Positions 10,401 to 18,511 of a stretch of 64,000 nucleotides of DNA are shown here, piece after piece. Position numbers and translations under genes: made by a program. Below the pieces are notes generated by a model. It searched no databases and had not been told where the DNA came from. It worked only from the letters and a program-made list of their open reading frames with translations. The DNA comes from Dyella mobilis (GTDB taxonomy: Bacteria > Pseudomonadota > Gammaproteobacteria > Xanthomonadales > Rhodanobacteraceae), in NCBI RefSeq assembly GCF_016904945.1, contig NZ_JADIKF010000036.1, positions 72,505-136,504 of the forward strand, given 5' to 3'. The stretch's first letter is position 1, and the number at the start of each line of letters is the position of its first letter.

Positions 10401-12982
10401 CCGACACCGGTGCGGCGTACGACAGCGCGCACGTCATGGACGCCACCGAGGTCGCGGTATCGGGCCTGACCCTCAGCGGCATCACCGGTAGCAACGGCTC
10501 GCAGGCTAGCGACTACGCGCTGGCGTCGAACGTTGTGGCTGTGCCGGCCACCATTACACCGGCCACGTTGACGGCCACGCTTACCAACACCGGCGTCACC
10601 AAGATCTACGACGGCACCACCAACGCACCGGTCGGCTTTACACCCACTTACAGCTTTACCGGGCTGGTCTCCGGCGATACCAGCGCCAACCTCACCGACA
10701 CCGGTGCGGTTTACAACAGTGCACACGTGGCCAGTGCCACCGACCTCACGCTATCGGGCCTGGGCATCGGCAGCATCACCGGCAGCGACGGTTCGTTGTC
10801 CAGCGACTACAGCTTGTCCTCCAATAGTGCGAGTGTGGCGGCGAGCATCACGCCGGCTACGTTGACGGCGACGCTCACCAACACCGGCGTCACCAAGGTC
10901 TACGACGGCACCACCAGCGCACCGGCCGGCTTTGCACCCGCATACAGCTTTACCGGACTGGTCTCTGGCGATACCAACGCCAGCCTCACCGACACTGGTG
11001 CGGCGTATAACAGCGCGCACGTTGTCGATGCCACCGATGTCCTGGTCTCGGGTCTGAGCCTCAGCGGCATTACCGGCAGCAATGGCTCGCAGACTGGCGA
11101 CTACGTATTGGCGTCGAACAATGTGAGCGTGTCGGCCACCATTACACCGGCCACGTTGACGGCAACCCTCACCAATACCGGCGTGACCAAGGTCTACGAC
11201 GGCACCACCAACGCACCGGCGGGCTTTACGCCCAGCTACAGCTACACCGGACTGGTCTCCGGCGATACCGGCGCCAGCCTCGCCGACACCGGCGCGGCCT
11301 ACAACAGCTCGCAAGTGCTCGGCGCCACGGACATCACCGTGTCGGGCCTGAGCATCAGCGGCATTGCCGGCAGCGTGGGTTCGTTGGCCAGCGATTACGC
11401 CTTGGCATCGAACAGTGCCAGCGTGGCCGCCAGCATTACGCCGGCGGCGTTGACCGCCAGCCTTACCGGCTCGATCACCAAGGTGTATGACGGCACCACC
11501 GCCGCTACGCTCACGCCAGGCGACTACGCACTGAGCGGTTTCGTCAGCGGGCAGGGCGCAACGGTGACGCAGACCAGCGGCACCTACAACAGCAGCAACG
11601 TGGCGAGCGCCACGACCGTCACGGCAACGCTGACCGGCGGCGACTTCACCGCCGACAACGGCACGGTGCTGTCCAACTACACCTTGCCCACGAGCGCAAG
11701 CGGTGCAGCGAGCATCACGCCGGCGTTGCTGGTGGTGACTGCGAACAACGCCGGCAAAACCTACAACGGCGTAGCCTATAGCGGCGGCAACGGCGTGACC
11801 TACAGCGGTTTCGTGAATGGCGAAAACCCGTCGGTGCTCGGCGGCACGCTCGCCTACGGTGGAAACTCGCAGGGTGCGGTCAACGCGGGCTTCTATACCC
11901 TTACGCCGAGCGGCCTGAGTTCCAGCAATTACCTGATCAACTACGACAACGGCATGCTGACGGTAAGCCCGGCCACGTTGACCGCCAGCCTCGTCGGCAC
12001 GGTGAGCAAGGTGTACGACGGCACCACGGCAGCGACACTGGCACCCGGCAATTACATGCTGACCGGAGTGATCGGCAGCGACGCGGTGAGCCTCAACGAT
12101 CCGACCTCCGGCCTCTACGCCACCGCCAATGTCGGCAACAACATCAACGTGGAAGTGAGTGGCTTGGCGGTCGGCGGCAGCAGCGCGGGCAATTACATCC
12201 TGAGCAACAGCACGGCCACCGCACCCATCGGCGTCATTACCCCGGCCCGGCTCGTCGTTACGGCCAATAACGTCAGCGCCGTCTATGACGCGCAAGCGTA
12301 CAGCGGCGGCAACGGCGTTACCTATAGCGGCCTGGTGGACGGGCAGACTGCGGCCGTACTGGGCGGCGCGCTGACCTACGGCGGCAATTCGCAGGGCGCC
12401 TTGAACGTGGGCAACTATGCCCTTACGCCCGGCGGTCTTGCCTCCAACAACTACGCCATTACCTACGGCAGCGGCACGCTTTCCATAACCCCCGCCACGC
12501 TGACGTATGTGGCGACGCCGGTGCAGGTATTTGCCGGCCAGGCGATTCCCATGCTGAGCGGCACGGTCACCGGCTTCATGGGAAGCGACACATTGACCAG
12601 CGCCACCAGCGGCACGTTGAGCTTTGCGACGCCTGCCACGGCGCACAGCTTGGCCGGGCAATACGCGATCGACGGCAGCGGCCTGGCGGCGAACGATGGC
12701 GACTATGTCTTCGTGCAGGCAGCGGGCAACGCGCTGGCGTTCAATGTGCTGGCTAACAGCGATAGTGTGTTGCCTGGCGTGGCATACCTGCAGCAGCAAC
12801 TGGGTCAGCTGGCACCCGTTGTCGTCGGGCAGTCGCCGGGCGGCCTGTCGGTGCCTGCGATGGCCATGATGGCGACCGCGGACGATTCCACGACACCGCT
12901 GCAATCTGCCGCTCCGCCTGCTTCGTCGGATCTCTACACGCCGGATGTACGCGTGGTCGGCAACGGTGTGCGTCTGCCATAA
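4466..12982 (+). CDS. giant two-partner-secretion exoprotein (filamentous haemagglutinin family, YDG repeats)
   Basis: TpsA-type exoprotein of 2838 residues. It begins at a GTG with a good AGGGGAC site and carries an extended signal peptide (MNHIFRLVWNRKLGVLQVAPE, hydrophobic core PLSLPLMVFAA). The haemagglutinin activation domain is at about residues 75-200 and includes the NPNGVLFGQGAQVNVGGIVA motif. About residues 600-790 hold six GLUG-type repeats (GGLVG...ITNAYATG). From about residue 940 there are 16 YDG repeats (VTKVYDGTT.AP.GFTPTYS...GLVSGDT) interspersed with two MBG-like repeats. The C-terminus is Ala/Pro-rich, with no membrane anchor seen. Expected to be exported by the transporter encoded next and to act as a surface adhesin or biofilm matrix protein. 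Confidence 0.93.
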   Translation: MNHIFRLVWNRKLGVLQVAPEFARGRTKGGRSAEGGTRRAAWLAGIPLSLPLMVFAAAPSPGIVSAKVAIVATPAVAANALPTGGQVTSGAGQLAQRGDTLTITQQSQDLSLNWQTFNIGSQSTVDFVQPDASAIAVNRIADTNGSQIFGHLNANGQVFLINPNGVLFGQGAQVNVGGIVASTLNVADSALGTGSLSFSGSGKGNVTNLGTINVNGGGYAALLGNQVGNQGAIHAQLGSVALAGGSAVTLNFSGDKLVSVRVDKSTLNALAQNGQLIQADGGNVWMTAGARDSVLASAVNNTGTIEAQTVQNQNGHIMLMGGMGAGTVSVSGTLDASAPQGGSGGQIETSGAQVNIADNTKVTTAAALGLAGTWLIDPNNFTIAPGKAGTITGGVPSGDVSGATLSSALNGGNVTIESSEGSTSGVGNINVDDNVSWSTHTLTLDAQNNININGTMSAGTGAGLALNFGNTNGSSSTTPTAGTSVNAGLSDAGFYGQVNFAGSNTLSINGTSYTLISSESALQAMTASGHYALAGNVAASTAFTPIATVAAPFTGVFDGLGHTISGLTVTSSTASVGLGLFAASSGAIRNVGLTGESISGSGAQSLIGGLVGENDSPGTISNVFTTGTMAGTGTGSSGGETVGGLVGENATGGTITNSFSKGAVSGSSYLGNFGGLVGTNYGSITNAYATGTVSGSYGASGAAADLMGGLVGYNSGSIQNAYATGNVTWTGGGANNENYMGGLAGSNDDAKNPSSITDSYATGKVSLSSSDSTDVLGGLIGYFAAGTITNSFWNTTTNSGLSGLGSGTTTGVTGLSTANMMTPANFTGWTIATSGGSSDPWRIYSGNTMPLIEGLLEPLTITASNQTATYNATNQDASVLSYSTSPNLALITLGLTAAQHAGTYTENVSSAYSTNYDLSFVTPSATLTINPVVLSVSLTNSGVTKVYDGTTSAPSGFTPTYSYSGLLSGDTSIVISDSSAAYNSSHVTSASQVTVSGLGISTVNGSLGSQPGDYSLASSSLSVAATITPKTLTVTAPTIGGTLSMVYDGSTTAAGASLSGGSISGAITGDTLALDTSGISLDYNSSHVVGANSISASGSLGVTISSSIDGSLSSDYTMASPTIASVAGSITPAPLTVSLGNTTNVTKVYDGTTLAPSGFSAVYSFSGLISGDTATVSSVDTPVFNSAHVLSATAITQGGLSLSTITGNGSDNSVLSDYSLSNSTASTGAGIAGITPKTLTVTAPVIGGVLTKVYDGTTLATGAYLTGGSVSGAITGDTLALDTSGIGLAYNNGHVASASSIDASGTLSVDISSSTNGSLSSDYRASLPFIADVPANISPAVLTEQLTNAGVTKVYDGTTAAPSGFTPTYSYQGFVSGDTGATLLDTGAAYDSAHVATATQVTVSGLSIGSITGANGSQASDYVLSSGNASVPALITPAPLSVSLGNTTNVTKVYDGTTAAPSGFTPIYDIAGLVSGDTATVSSADTPIFNSAHVVSASAITLGGLSLTSITGNGTDNSVLGDYSLSNTTASTAAGVAGITRATLTLTLTNGDVTKTYDGTTNAPAGFSPTYSYGGLVAGDTGADVSDTGIAYNSAHVVSATDVEVSGLSINSITGSNGSLTSDYILASNNVSVVAAITPAQLAVSLANAGVTKVYDGTTAAPGGFTPFYSITGLVSGDTATVSSVDTPVFNSSHVALANEVEQGGLSLASIGGNGIDGDYVLSSTVATTAPGAASITPATLTVTLTNSGVTKVYDGTANAPVGFTPTYGFTGLVSGDTGASLTDTGVAYNSAHVTSASDISVSGLAIGSIAGSDGSLASDYSLSSTSASVAASITPATLTATLTNIGVTKVYDGTANAPAGFTPTYSFTGLVSGDSSASLTDTGAAYNSAHVASANDLTVSGLSLSGITGSDGSQVSDYSLSSSSANVAASITPATLTATLTNTGVTKIYDGTTNAPAGFTPTYSLTGLVSGDTSASLADTGAAYDSAHVMDATEVAVSGLTLSGITGSNGSQASDYALASNVVAVPATITPATLTATLTNTGVTKIYDGTTNAPVGFTPTYSFTGLVSGDTSANLTDTGAVYNSAHVASATDLTLSGLGIGSITGSDGSLSSDYSLSSNSASVAASITPATLTATLTNTGVTKVYDGTTSAPAGFAPAYSFTGLVSGDTNASLTDTGAAYNSAHVVDATDVLVSGLSLSGITGSNGSQTGDYVLASNNVSVSATITPATLTATLTNTGVTKVYDGTTNAPAGFTPSYSYTGLVSGDTGASLADTGAAYNSSQVLGATDITVSGLSISGIAGSVGSLASDYALASNSASVAASITPAALTASLTGSITKVYDGTTAATLTPGDYALSGFVSGQGATVTQTSGTYNSSNVASATTVTATLTGGDFTADNGTVLSNYTLPTSASGAASITPALLVVTANNAGKTYNGVAYSGGNGVTYSGFVNGENPSVLGGTLAYGGNSQGAVNAGFYTLTPSGLSSSNYLINYDNGMLTVSPATLTASLVGTVSKVYDGTTAATLAPGNYMLTGVIGSDAVSLNDPTSGLYATANVGNNINVEVSGLAVGGSSAGNYILSNSTATAPIGVITPARLVVTANNVSAVYDAQAYSGGNGVTYSGLVDGQTAAVLGGALTYGGNSQGALNVGNYALTPGGLASNNYAITYGSGTLSITPATLTYVATPVQVFAGQAIPMLSGTVTGFMGSDTLTSATSGTLSFATPATAHSLAGQYAIDGSGLAANDGDYVFVQAAGNALAFNVLANSDSVLPGVAYLQQQLGQLAPVVVGQSPGGLSVPAMAMMATADDSTTPLQSAAPPASSDLYTPDVRVVGNGVRLP
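9716..11480 (+). repeat. six 294-base in-gene YDG repeats
   Basis: Six consecutive YDG units inside the adhesin gene repeat at exactly 294 bases (98 residues). The same ACCAA that begins TKVYDGT falls at 9716, 10010, 10304, 10598, 10892 and 11186. Neighbouring units are highly similar at DNA level, whereas units before 9400 and after 11480 are more diverged. The array is a likely site of slippage or recombination that changes adhesin length. Confidence 0.9.
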
Positions 12983-13024
12983 GCATTCATACCCTTTCTT
13001 TTTACGCCTTTCGGATGCCTGCCT

Positions 13025-14701
13025 GTGACCCGATCCAACGTGCTGCGCTTGTCGCCCCTCGCCATGGCCTTGTTGGCCGCCCCTGTGTTCGCGCAGCAGA
13101 CACCGCCCGGTGCCGGCCAGCTGCTGCAGCAGGCGCAACCGCAGCAGCAGCAGCTGCCCAACCGGGAGCCGAAGATACAGATCCAGGCGCCGCCGACGTC
13201 CCACGCCACCGACAACACGCCGTTCGAGGTCAGGCAGATCGTCATCAGCGGCAACACGACTTTCGATGCCCAAACGCTGCACGCACTGGTCGCCGACGGC
13301 GAAGGCCGCACGCAGACGCTCGCCACGCTCAATGCCTTGGCGCAGCGTATTACCGACTACTACCGCGCCCACGGTTATCCTTTGTCGCGCGCCGTCGTGC
13401 CAGCGCAGGCGTTGAATGACGGCGTGGTGCAGCTGCGGGTTGTCGAAGCGCGCTACGACCAGATACAGGTAACCAATCACAGCCGCGTGCAGACGAGCTT
13501 GCTCACCGCCACGCTCAGCCCGCTGCAGAGCGGCCAGCTGGTCACGCAGGACTCCCTGGATCGCCAGCTGCTGATGTTGAACGACCTGCCGGGCGTGCAG
13601 GGCCACGCGCTGGTGAGTCCTGGCCGCGAGCCGGGAACCACCGACCTCAGCGTCGATGCCCAGCCGTTGCCGGCGGTGAGTGGCAACCTGACGCTGGACG
13701 ATGCCGGCGATAGGTATACCGGGCGCATCCGTTTAGGCGGCAACGTGACGGTGAACAACCTGACCGGCATGGGCGATGAGCTCAGCGCGGGTCTGCTGGC
13801 TTCCGACGGGCACATGCATTACGGCCACCTGGCTTATGACTTTGCGCTCAACGGCGCAGGCACGCGGTTTGGGCTGGCGTACTCGGCGCTGTCTTATCAG
13901 TTGGGCGATGGCCTGTCGCGCCTGGATGCACGCGGACATGCCACCGAGGCCAGCGCATGGGTGGGGCAACCGATCATACGCAGCCCCAACACAAACCTCA
14001 GCGTGCGGCTGGAAGTGGACAATCATCATCTGGCGGACGACACCGGCAGCACCGGTGTGCACGACGATCGCCACACCTGGGACTGGACGGCCAGCAGCAC
14101 CTTCGACCATCGCGACAACTGGGGCGGAGGTGGTGTGACGCAGGCGCAACTGTCGCTGACCCGCGGGCAACTGACTTTCGACAACCCGATAGCGAAAGCC
14201 AGCGATGCGGTGACCGCCGACACGCAAGGACACGAGTTGCACTGGGACGGCATCATAAGCCGCCTGCAGACGCTCACCGCCACGACGCGGCTCTACGCAG
14301 CGATCAGTGGTCAGTACAGCCATCGCAATCTGGATTCTTCGGAGCAGTTCCTGCTCGGCGGCATGCAGAGCGTGCGCGGCTACGAAGTGAGTACGCTGGC
14401 CGGCGCCTCGGGTTATCTGGCCACGGTGGAGCTGCGCCACGACCTGCGCCTGCCCGGTGGTGCCTGGCAGGGCAGCGTGTTTGTCGACCAGGGCGGACTT
14501 TGGATCAATCCGCAGCCGTGGGCCGGCAACATCGGCGGCAACCATGCCACACTGAGCAGTGTTGGCCTTGGGCTAAACTGGGCCGGTCCTGATCAATGGG
14601 TGGCGCAAGTGCAAGTAGGTCAACCGGTAGGCAATACGCCAGAACTGGCGGGCAAGCGCCCGTCCACGCGGGCATGGGTCCAGCTCAGCAAGGGATTCTG
14701 A
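13025..14701 (+). CDS. two-partner-secretion outer-membrane transporter (ShlB/FhaC type)
   Basis: TpsB transporter of 558 residues. A signal peptide ends near PVFAQQ, then comes a Gln/Pro-rich linker. A POTRA domain spans about residues 65-140 (FEVRQIVISGNTTFD, then HGYPLSRAVVPAQ), and the beta-barrel includes the family's VRGY motif (MQSVRGYEVSTL) and ends in a C-terminal aromatic (SKGF). It lies 42 bases after the adhesin gene and starts at GTG. It should recognise the N-terminal domain of the 2838-residue exoprotein and export it across the outer membrane. Confidence 0.93.
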   Translation: MTRSNVLRLSPLAMALLAAPVFAQQTPPGAGQLLQQAQPQQQQLPNREPKIQIQAPPTSHATDNTPFEVRQIVISGNTTFDAQTLHALVADGEGRTQTLATLNALAQRITDYYRAHGYPLSRAVVPAQALNDGVVQLRVVEARYDQIQVTNHSRVQTSLLTATLSPLQSGQLVTQDSLDRQLLMLNDLPGVQGHALVSPGREPGTTDLSVDAQPLPAVSGNLTLDDAGDRYTGRIRLGGNVTVNNLTGMGDELSAGLLASDGHMHYGHLAYDFALNGAGTRFGLAYSALSYQLGDGLSRLDARGHATEASAWVGQPIIRSPNTNLSVRLEVDNHHLADDTGSTGVHDDRHTWDWTASSTFDHRDNWGGGGVTQAQLSLTRGQLTFDNPIAKASDAVTADTQGHELHWDGIISRLQTLTATTRLYAAISGQYSHRNLDSSEQFLLGGMQSVRGYEVSTLAGASGYLATVELRHDLRLPGGAWQGSVFVDQGGLWINPQPWAGNIGGNHATLSSVGLGLNWAGPDQWVAQVQVGQPVGNTPELAGKRPSTRAWVQLSKGF

Positions 14702-14702
14702 G

Positions 14703-15530
14703 GTGTCCGTGCCCACCTTCGTCGGCGTCACCGGCTTGCCGCGTGCGGGCTCGACATTGCTGTGCCAGCTGCTTGCGCAACATCCCGAGATTCTGTGCGA
14801 AGGACATAGCTCGCCGCTGTGCAATACCTTGCTCGGTATCCGGCGCATGATCAGCGACGATCAGTTCTTCCTGTCGCAGTTGGACTCATCGTTCGAGACC
14901 AGCTACGCGCACCTGGCGTCGGCCATGAAGGGGTTTCTGCACGGCTGGTATCACGACAGCGGCACGCACCGCGTGGTGATCGACAAGAATCGTGCCTGGC
15001 TGCATGCGGTAGAGCTGCTTCTGCACATCGAGCCGGAAGCCAGGTTGATCGTTTGCCTGCGCGAATTGGGGCAGATCTACGGGTCGATCGAAGCGCAGCA
15101 CCAGCGCACGATCCTGGTGGACTTCATCGACCATCTGGCGGATTTCGACCGCTTCGGCCGCGCCGACGCGCTGTTCGCCAAAGACCGGGTGATCGGCTCG
15201 CCGCTCATCGGGCTGCAGGCGGTGCTGGATTTGCCCGAGGCGGTGAAGCAGCGGTTGTACTTCGTGCGCTTCGAAGACCTCGTTGCGCAGCCGGTGAAGT
15301 GCATGTCGCACCTGTACACGTGGTTGGGGCTGTCGCCGTTCGAGATCGATCCGGAGCGGCTCACCGCTGGCGCGCACGAAAGCGACAGCCACTATCGGAT
15401 GAAGTATCCGCATCGGCAGTCCACGTGTATCGCACCTCCTGTGGAGCATGCCGTGCCGCCACGCATACAGAAGCAGATCGAGTCGGTGTGGGCATGGTTT
15501 TATCGGCTTTACTACGGCGAAAAATCGTAA
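14703..15530 (+). CDS. sulfotransferase family protein
   Basis: A 275-residue PAPS-dependent sulfotransferase-like protein. The 5'-phosphosulfate-binding loop is visible at the N-terminus (GLPRAGSTLLCQLL) and a 3'-phosphate-binding-like segment follows (LIVCLRELGQIYGSI). RFEDLVAQPVKCMSHLYTWLGL is typical of the family's C-terminal half. The GTG start comes one base after the transporter stop, so it is very probably co-translated with the secretion genes. No signal peptide is seen. The acceptor is unknown: a glycan, a tyrosine or a small molecule are all possible. Confidence 0.87.
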   Translation: MSVPTFVGVTGLPRAGSTLLCQLLAQHPEILCEGHSSPLCNTLLGIRRMISDDQFFLSQLDSSFETSYAHLASAMKGFLHGWYHDSGTHRVVIDKNRAWLHAVELLLHIEPEARLIVCLRELGQIYGSIEAQHQRTILVDFIDHLADFDRFGRADALFAKDRVIGSPLIGLQAVLDLPEAVKQRLYFVRFEDLVAQPVKCMSHLYTWLGLSPFEIDPERLTAGAHESDSHYRMKYPHRQSTCIAPPVEHAVPPRIQKQIESVWAWFYRLYYGEKS

Positions 15531-15901
15531 AAGCACGCGTCGGGAATTATTTGGTTTTCCAAGGCGGATTATTCACGCTATTTCCACGCGGGTGCGTGAT
15601 AGTTTCAAAAGGCTAACGGGGAATTCAGGGATTCATTTAGTCGGCCAGGATTGGTCCACTTGCTTTGTTCGTAATTGACCGTCGAACTTTTCGACGTTCT
15701 TTTGGCGTTTCTATTGGTTGGCTTGCCTCTCTGGCTTCGCGCTGGCGTGTTCTGTTGTGTTCGTTACGGGTGCTCGGGTTAAAGGCCTGATCGCCACGAT
15801 GTCTTGCGCACTAGTTTCAATGCCTTCACGTCCTTCGACTTCAATACTGTTGTTGAAGCGAAGGGCATTACTTGTATACCTTCCATCAGGAGAGAGCCAA
15901 T
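15531..15901. other. intergenic, no gene recognised
   Basis: 371 bases between the sulfotransferase and a secreted protein. The stretch is richer in A+T than its surroundings. No convincing ORF, repeat or terminator was found. The last bases carry an AGGAGAG ribosome binding site for the next gene, whose promoter must lie here. Confidence 0.5.
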
Positions 15902-16459
15902 ATGCGCGTTAAATTCGATCGTTTGGGTTGCTTGCTTGCATGCGGTGCGTTTGCTTTGATCGCCGGCGGCTTCGGTGAGGCGGCTCTGGCAGCGCCCGTT
16001 GAGGGTCAGGCCAGTCTTCAGCTGAAGCACGTATTTGCAACGTTGCAGACTGGCCAGCAGGACCAGAAGCCGGAAGATGTCGCTGCCTGCCGCAAGCAAG
16101 TATCGTCGCCCAACTCCCGCTATCTCGGCATTACCGTCACCACCAAGTATTCCGTCGACCCGCAAACGCTGATCATGAGCGCCTCGTCGATGTTGCCCTC
16201 GCCGCAAGCGACTAAGCCGGTCATGCTTACCATCAAGCTGTCGCCGCTGGGCATTGATCGGCAGTACGCTTTTGGCGCGTTCCGTCCGACTGCAATGCCT
16301 AACACCTACGTTCTGTATTCCATGGGAACGGATTTCAAAAATAAGCAATCGTCGATACTGGTTCTCAACGAAGGCGGAAATTTCAACTGCCTGGTTACCA
16401 GCAATCCGTCGCCGTTCAATGGTGGATTGAGCGCCAAGCTTGGCTCCGATCAAAAGTAA
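15902..16459 (+). CDS. secreted protein of unknown function
   Basis: A 185-residue protein with a signal peptide (MRVKFDRLGCLLACGAFALI, cleavage probably near EAALA-AP). The mature part is beta-rich, with two cysteines about 100 residues apart (VAACRKQV and NFNCLVT) that could form a disulfide. The ATG at 15902 follows an AGGAGAG site; a longer ORF start at 15872 lacks one. I do not recognise the family. It is single-copy here, flanked by a terminator, and its neighbours suggest no role. Confidence 0.65.
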   Translation: MRVKFDRLGCLLACGAFALIAGGFGEAALAAPVEGQASLQLKHVFATLQTGQQDQKPEDVAACRKQVSSPNSRYLGITVTTKYSVDPQTLIMSASSMLPSPQATKPVMLTIKLSPLGIDRQYAFGAFRPTAMPNTYVLYSMGTDFKNKQSSILVLNEGGNFNCLVTSNPSPFNGGLSAKLGSDQK

Positions 16460-16465
16460 CGATGC

Positions 16466-16494
16466 AAAAAACGCCCCGGCTGTTGGCCGGGGCG
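16466..16494 (-). terminator. terminator of the GMC dehydrogenase operon
   Basis: A 9-base perfect GC stem (16472-16480 with 16486-16494, loop TGTTG). On the minus strand it is followed by a run of T, so it is a strong rho-independent terminator for the operon ending at 16522. It may also serve the plus-strand gene ending at 16459. Confidence 0.85.
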
Positions 16495-16521
16495 TGAGCG
16501 CTCATCCTTCAAAGTGGCGGA

Positions 16522-18501
16522 TCAATAGCCGCCCAGATCCTTCAGGATATTGTCGGCCGCCTGGAAGGCGAGGGCGGCGATGGTCAAGGTTGGATTGCCG
16601 GTGGCGATGGTGGGAAATACGCCGCTGCCTACCATGTACAGATTGCCGTGATCCCACGATTGCTGGCGGCTGTTGAGCACGGAGTTGGATTTTTCCGTGC
16701 CCATGCAATACGTGCCCACGATGTGCCCCGCACCGTAGAACTTGAAGTTGGTCCCCTGGTACTGGAAGTTGGTGGCGGTGACCTCGTCCGCGGTACCGTA
16801 GAGCACCGGAGGCGGAGGCGCCTTGGTGTATTCGGTCGCACCCATCGCTTTGAATATCTCGGTGGACACTTCTTTGGCCGACACGAAGGCGTTGCGTTCG
16901 TAATCGCTGCTAAGGCGATAGGTCACCAGCGGGCGCGGCAGGCCGAGGTGGTCGGTCTCCGTTTCCGAGAGCTCCACGCGATTTTTCGGATCGGGCAATT
17001 GCTCGATCAGATAGCCAAGGCGTATCTGGCGAACGTAGATGGCATTGAGCGTGTCGACCAGTTGCTTGCCGAACAGCGTGCTGTTGGGCGGCAACGCCGG
17101 GTTGAAGCGCAACGCCTGGCCTTGTTCATTCACGGAGTCGCCGTTGAGCTGACTCCCATTCTGGCCGAATACGAAATCCGCCAGTGTGGTCGTGGGGTCG
17201 CCCACTGCCCACTGCCAACCTTCGTTGCCGATTTCGATGCGATAGGCGGCGCGCTTGCTGCGAAACGCGCCGTCGCGCACCGACTCGAAGCCGGACGACG
17301 AAAGCGGGCCGCGGAACGCGTAAACCGGATCCTTGGCCAGGCCCCACGCCAGGTACATCACGTGGTCCATCAGGTTGCGTCCCACCTGGCCGCTGGAATT
17401 GGCGACGCCCTTGGGGAACTTCGCGTTCTTGTTGGACATCAGCAAGAGTTTGGGCGTTTCTATCGCGTGTGCGGCGAGCACGTAAATGCTGCCGACCGCG
17501 GTGCCCGTTCCGGTGGCGGGGCCGAGGTGATCGGCATAGGTGATGTAGTCGATGCCGGTCACGGCGTCACTGGTCGGATCCAGCCGGACGTTGCTGGCAA
17601 CACAGCAATACACGATGTCTACGTTGCCGGTCTGCAAGGCATTGGCCAGCGTTACGGTGGCATCGTATTTGGCCTGGATCGGGCAGATCGGAATGCAGTT
17701 GGTGTTGCCCGCGCACTGCCGCCGGTCGCCCGGCAACGAATTGCGGCCTTGCGGCGTGGACGTGGAGTAGAGAGGGATGCCGTCCACGGTCAACGACGTG
17801 ACCGGGCTGACATCGAATGCCTTGTCGACCAGCGATTCCACGATGGCCGGCATCGGGTAGGCGTAATTCGGTCCGCCGGAGGTCATGCCGAACTGCGTGT
17901 AGATTTTGCTCCATGCCTGCGCATCGCCGGCTACGCCGATTTCCCGCGTGGCTTTCTCATAGTAAGGCACCAGTGCCTGATAGAACGTGTCGCCGCCGGG
18001 CCAGTCAACGCCCTGGTCGTACATGGTCTTGAGCACGAAGTCGTGCGTGAAGTGCCGCAGGCTGGTGCCCAGCCAATGCCAGGTGGTGCCGCCGCCGATG
18101 CGCTCGTAGGAGCTGGCGAAAGCGAACAGCGCATCGGGGCTGTCGCCTTTCAGGCCGAGCGCTTGAGGCGGATAAGTGAAATAGCACTGGTCGGGTTTGC
18201 GCCACGCGTTGATCTGCAACACGGTGTAGCGCGGCACGTTTTCTTTGGCCGGGTCGGGCAGGCCAAGCGGATTGGTGGGCGTGGAAGCGTTGGGGTTCTG
18301 CGTGGTCGGCGGATACGGCGATTCGGGCGTCTTTGCATTGGCCTTGTAGAAGGTTTGCATATAGCCGCTGCGATCGACCGGCACGGCTTGCCCGGCCTCG
18401 AGAATCAGCACCTTCTTGCCCTGCCGGCCGAGTTCGTAGGCCACGATCGAGCCTGAGATGCCCGAGCCGACGATGACGACATCATAAGTTTTGGTGGTCA
18501 T
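16522..18501 (-). CDS. GMC family oxidoreductase, large flavoprotein subunit
   Basis: FAD-dependent dehydrogenase of 659 residues. The dinucleotide-binding fold is at residues 6-38 (VVIVGSGISGSIVAYELG, then ILEAG). The C-terminus has the GMC closing pattern HIVGTYCMG...LYMVGSGVFPTIATGNPTLTIAALAF. No Tat or Sec signal is evident in the large subunit. The size and the two preceding genes resemble membrane-linked sorbitol or gluconate dehydrogenases with three parts: flavoprotein, small subunit and c-type cytochrome. It would oxidise a polyol or sugar acid and pass electrons to the cytochrome; the substrate is not determinable. Confidence 0.88.
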   Translation of the reverse strand: MTTKTYDVVIVGSGISGSIVAYELGRQGKKVLILEAGQAVPVDRSGYMQTFYKANAKTPESPYPPTTQNPNASTPTNPLGLPDPAKENVPRYTVLQINAWRKPDQCYFTYPPQALGLKGDSPDALFAFASSYERIGGGTTWHWLGTSLRHFTHDFVLKTMYDQGVDWPGGDTFYQALVPYYEKATREIGVAGDAQAWSKIYTQFGMTSGGPNYAYPMPAIVESLVDKAFDVSPVTSLTVDGIPLYSTSTPQGRNSLPGDRRQCAGNTNCIPICPIQAKYDATVTLANALQTGNVDIVYCCVASNVRLDPTSDAVTGIDYITYADHLGPATGTGTAVGSIYVLAAHAIETPKLLLMSNKNAKFPKGVANSSGQVGRNLMDHVMYLAWGLAKDPVYAFRGPLSSSGFESVRDGAFRSKRAAYRIEIGNEGWQWAVGDPTTTLADFVFGQNGSQLNGDSVNEQGQALRFNPALPPNSTLFGKQLVDTLNAIYVRQIRLGYLIEQLPDPKNRVELSETETDHLGLPRPLVTYRLSSDYERNAFVSAKEVSTEIFKAMGATEYTKAPPPPVLYGTADEVTATNFQYQGTNFKFYGAGHIVGTYCMGTEKSNSVLNSRQQSWDHGNLYMVGSGVFPTIATGNPTLTIAALAFQAADNILKDLGGY

Positions 18502-18511
18502 CCCTGATCTC

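Noticed and set aside
16648..18456. Plus-strand ORF of 602 codons antisense to the GMC flavoprotein
   Set aside because: Shadow frame; the minus-strand product has an intact FAD fold and GMC signatures.
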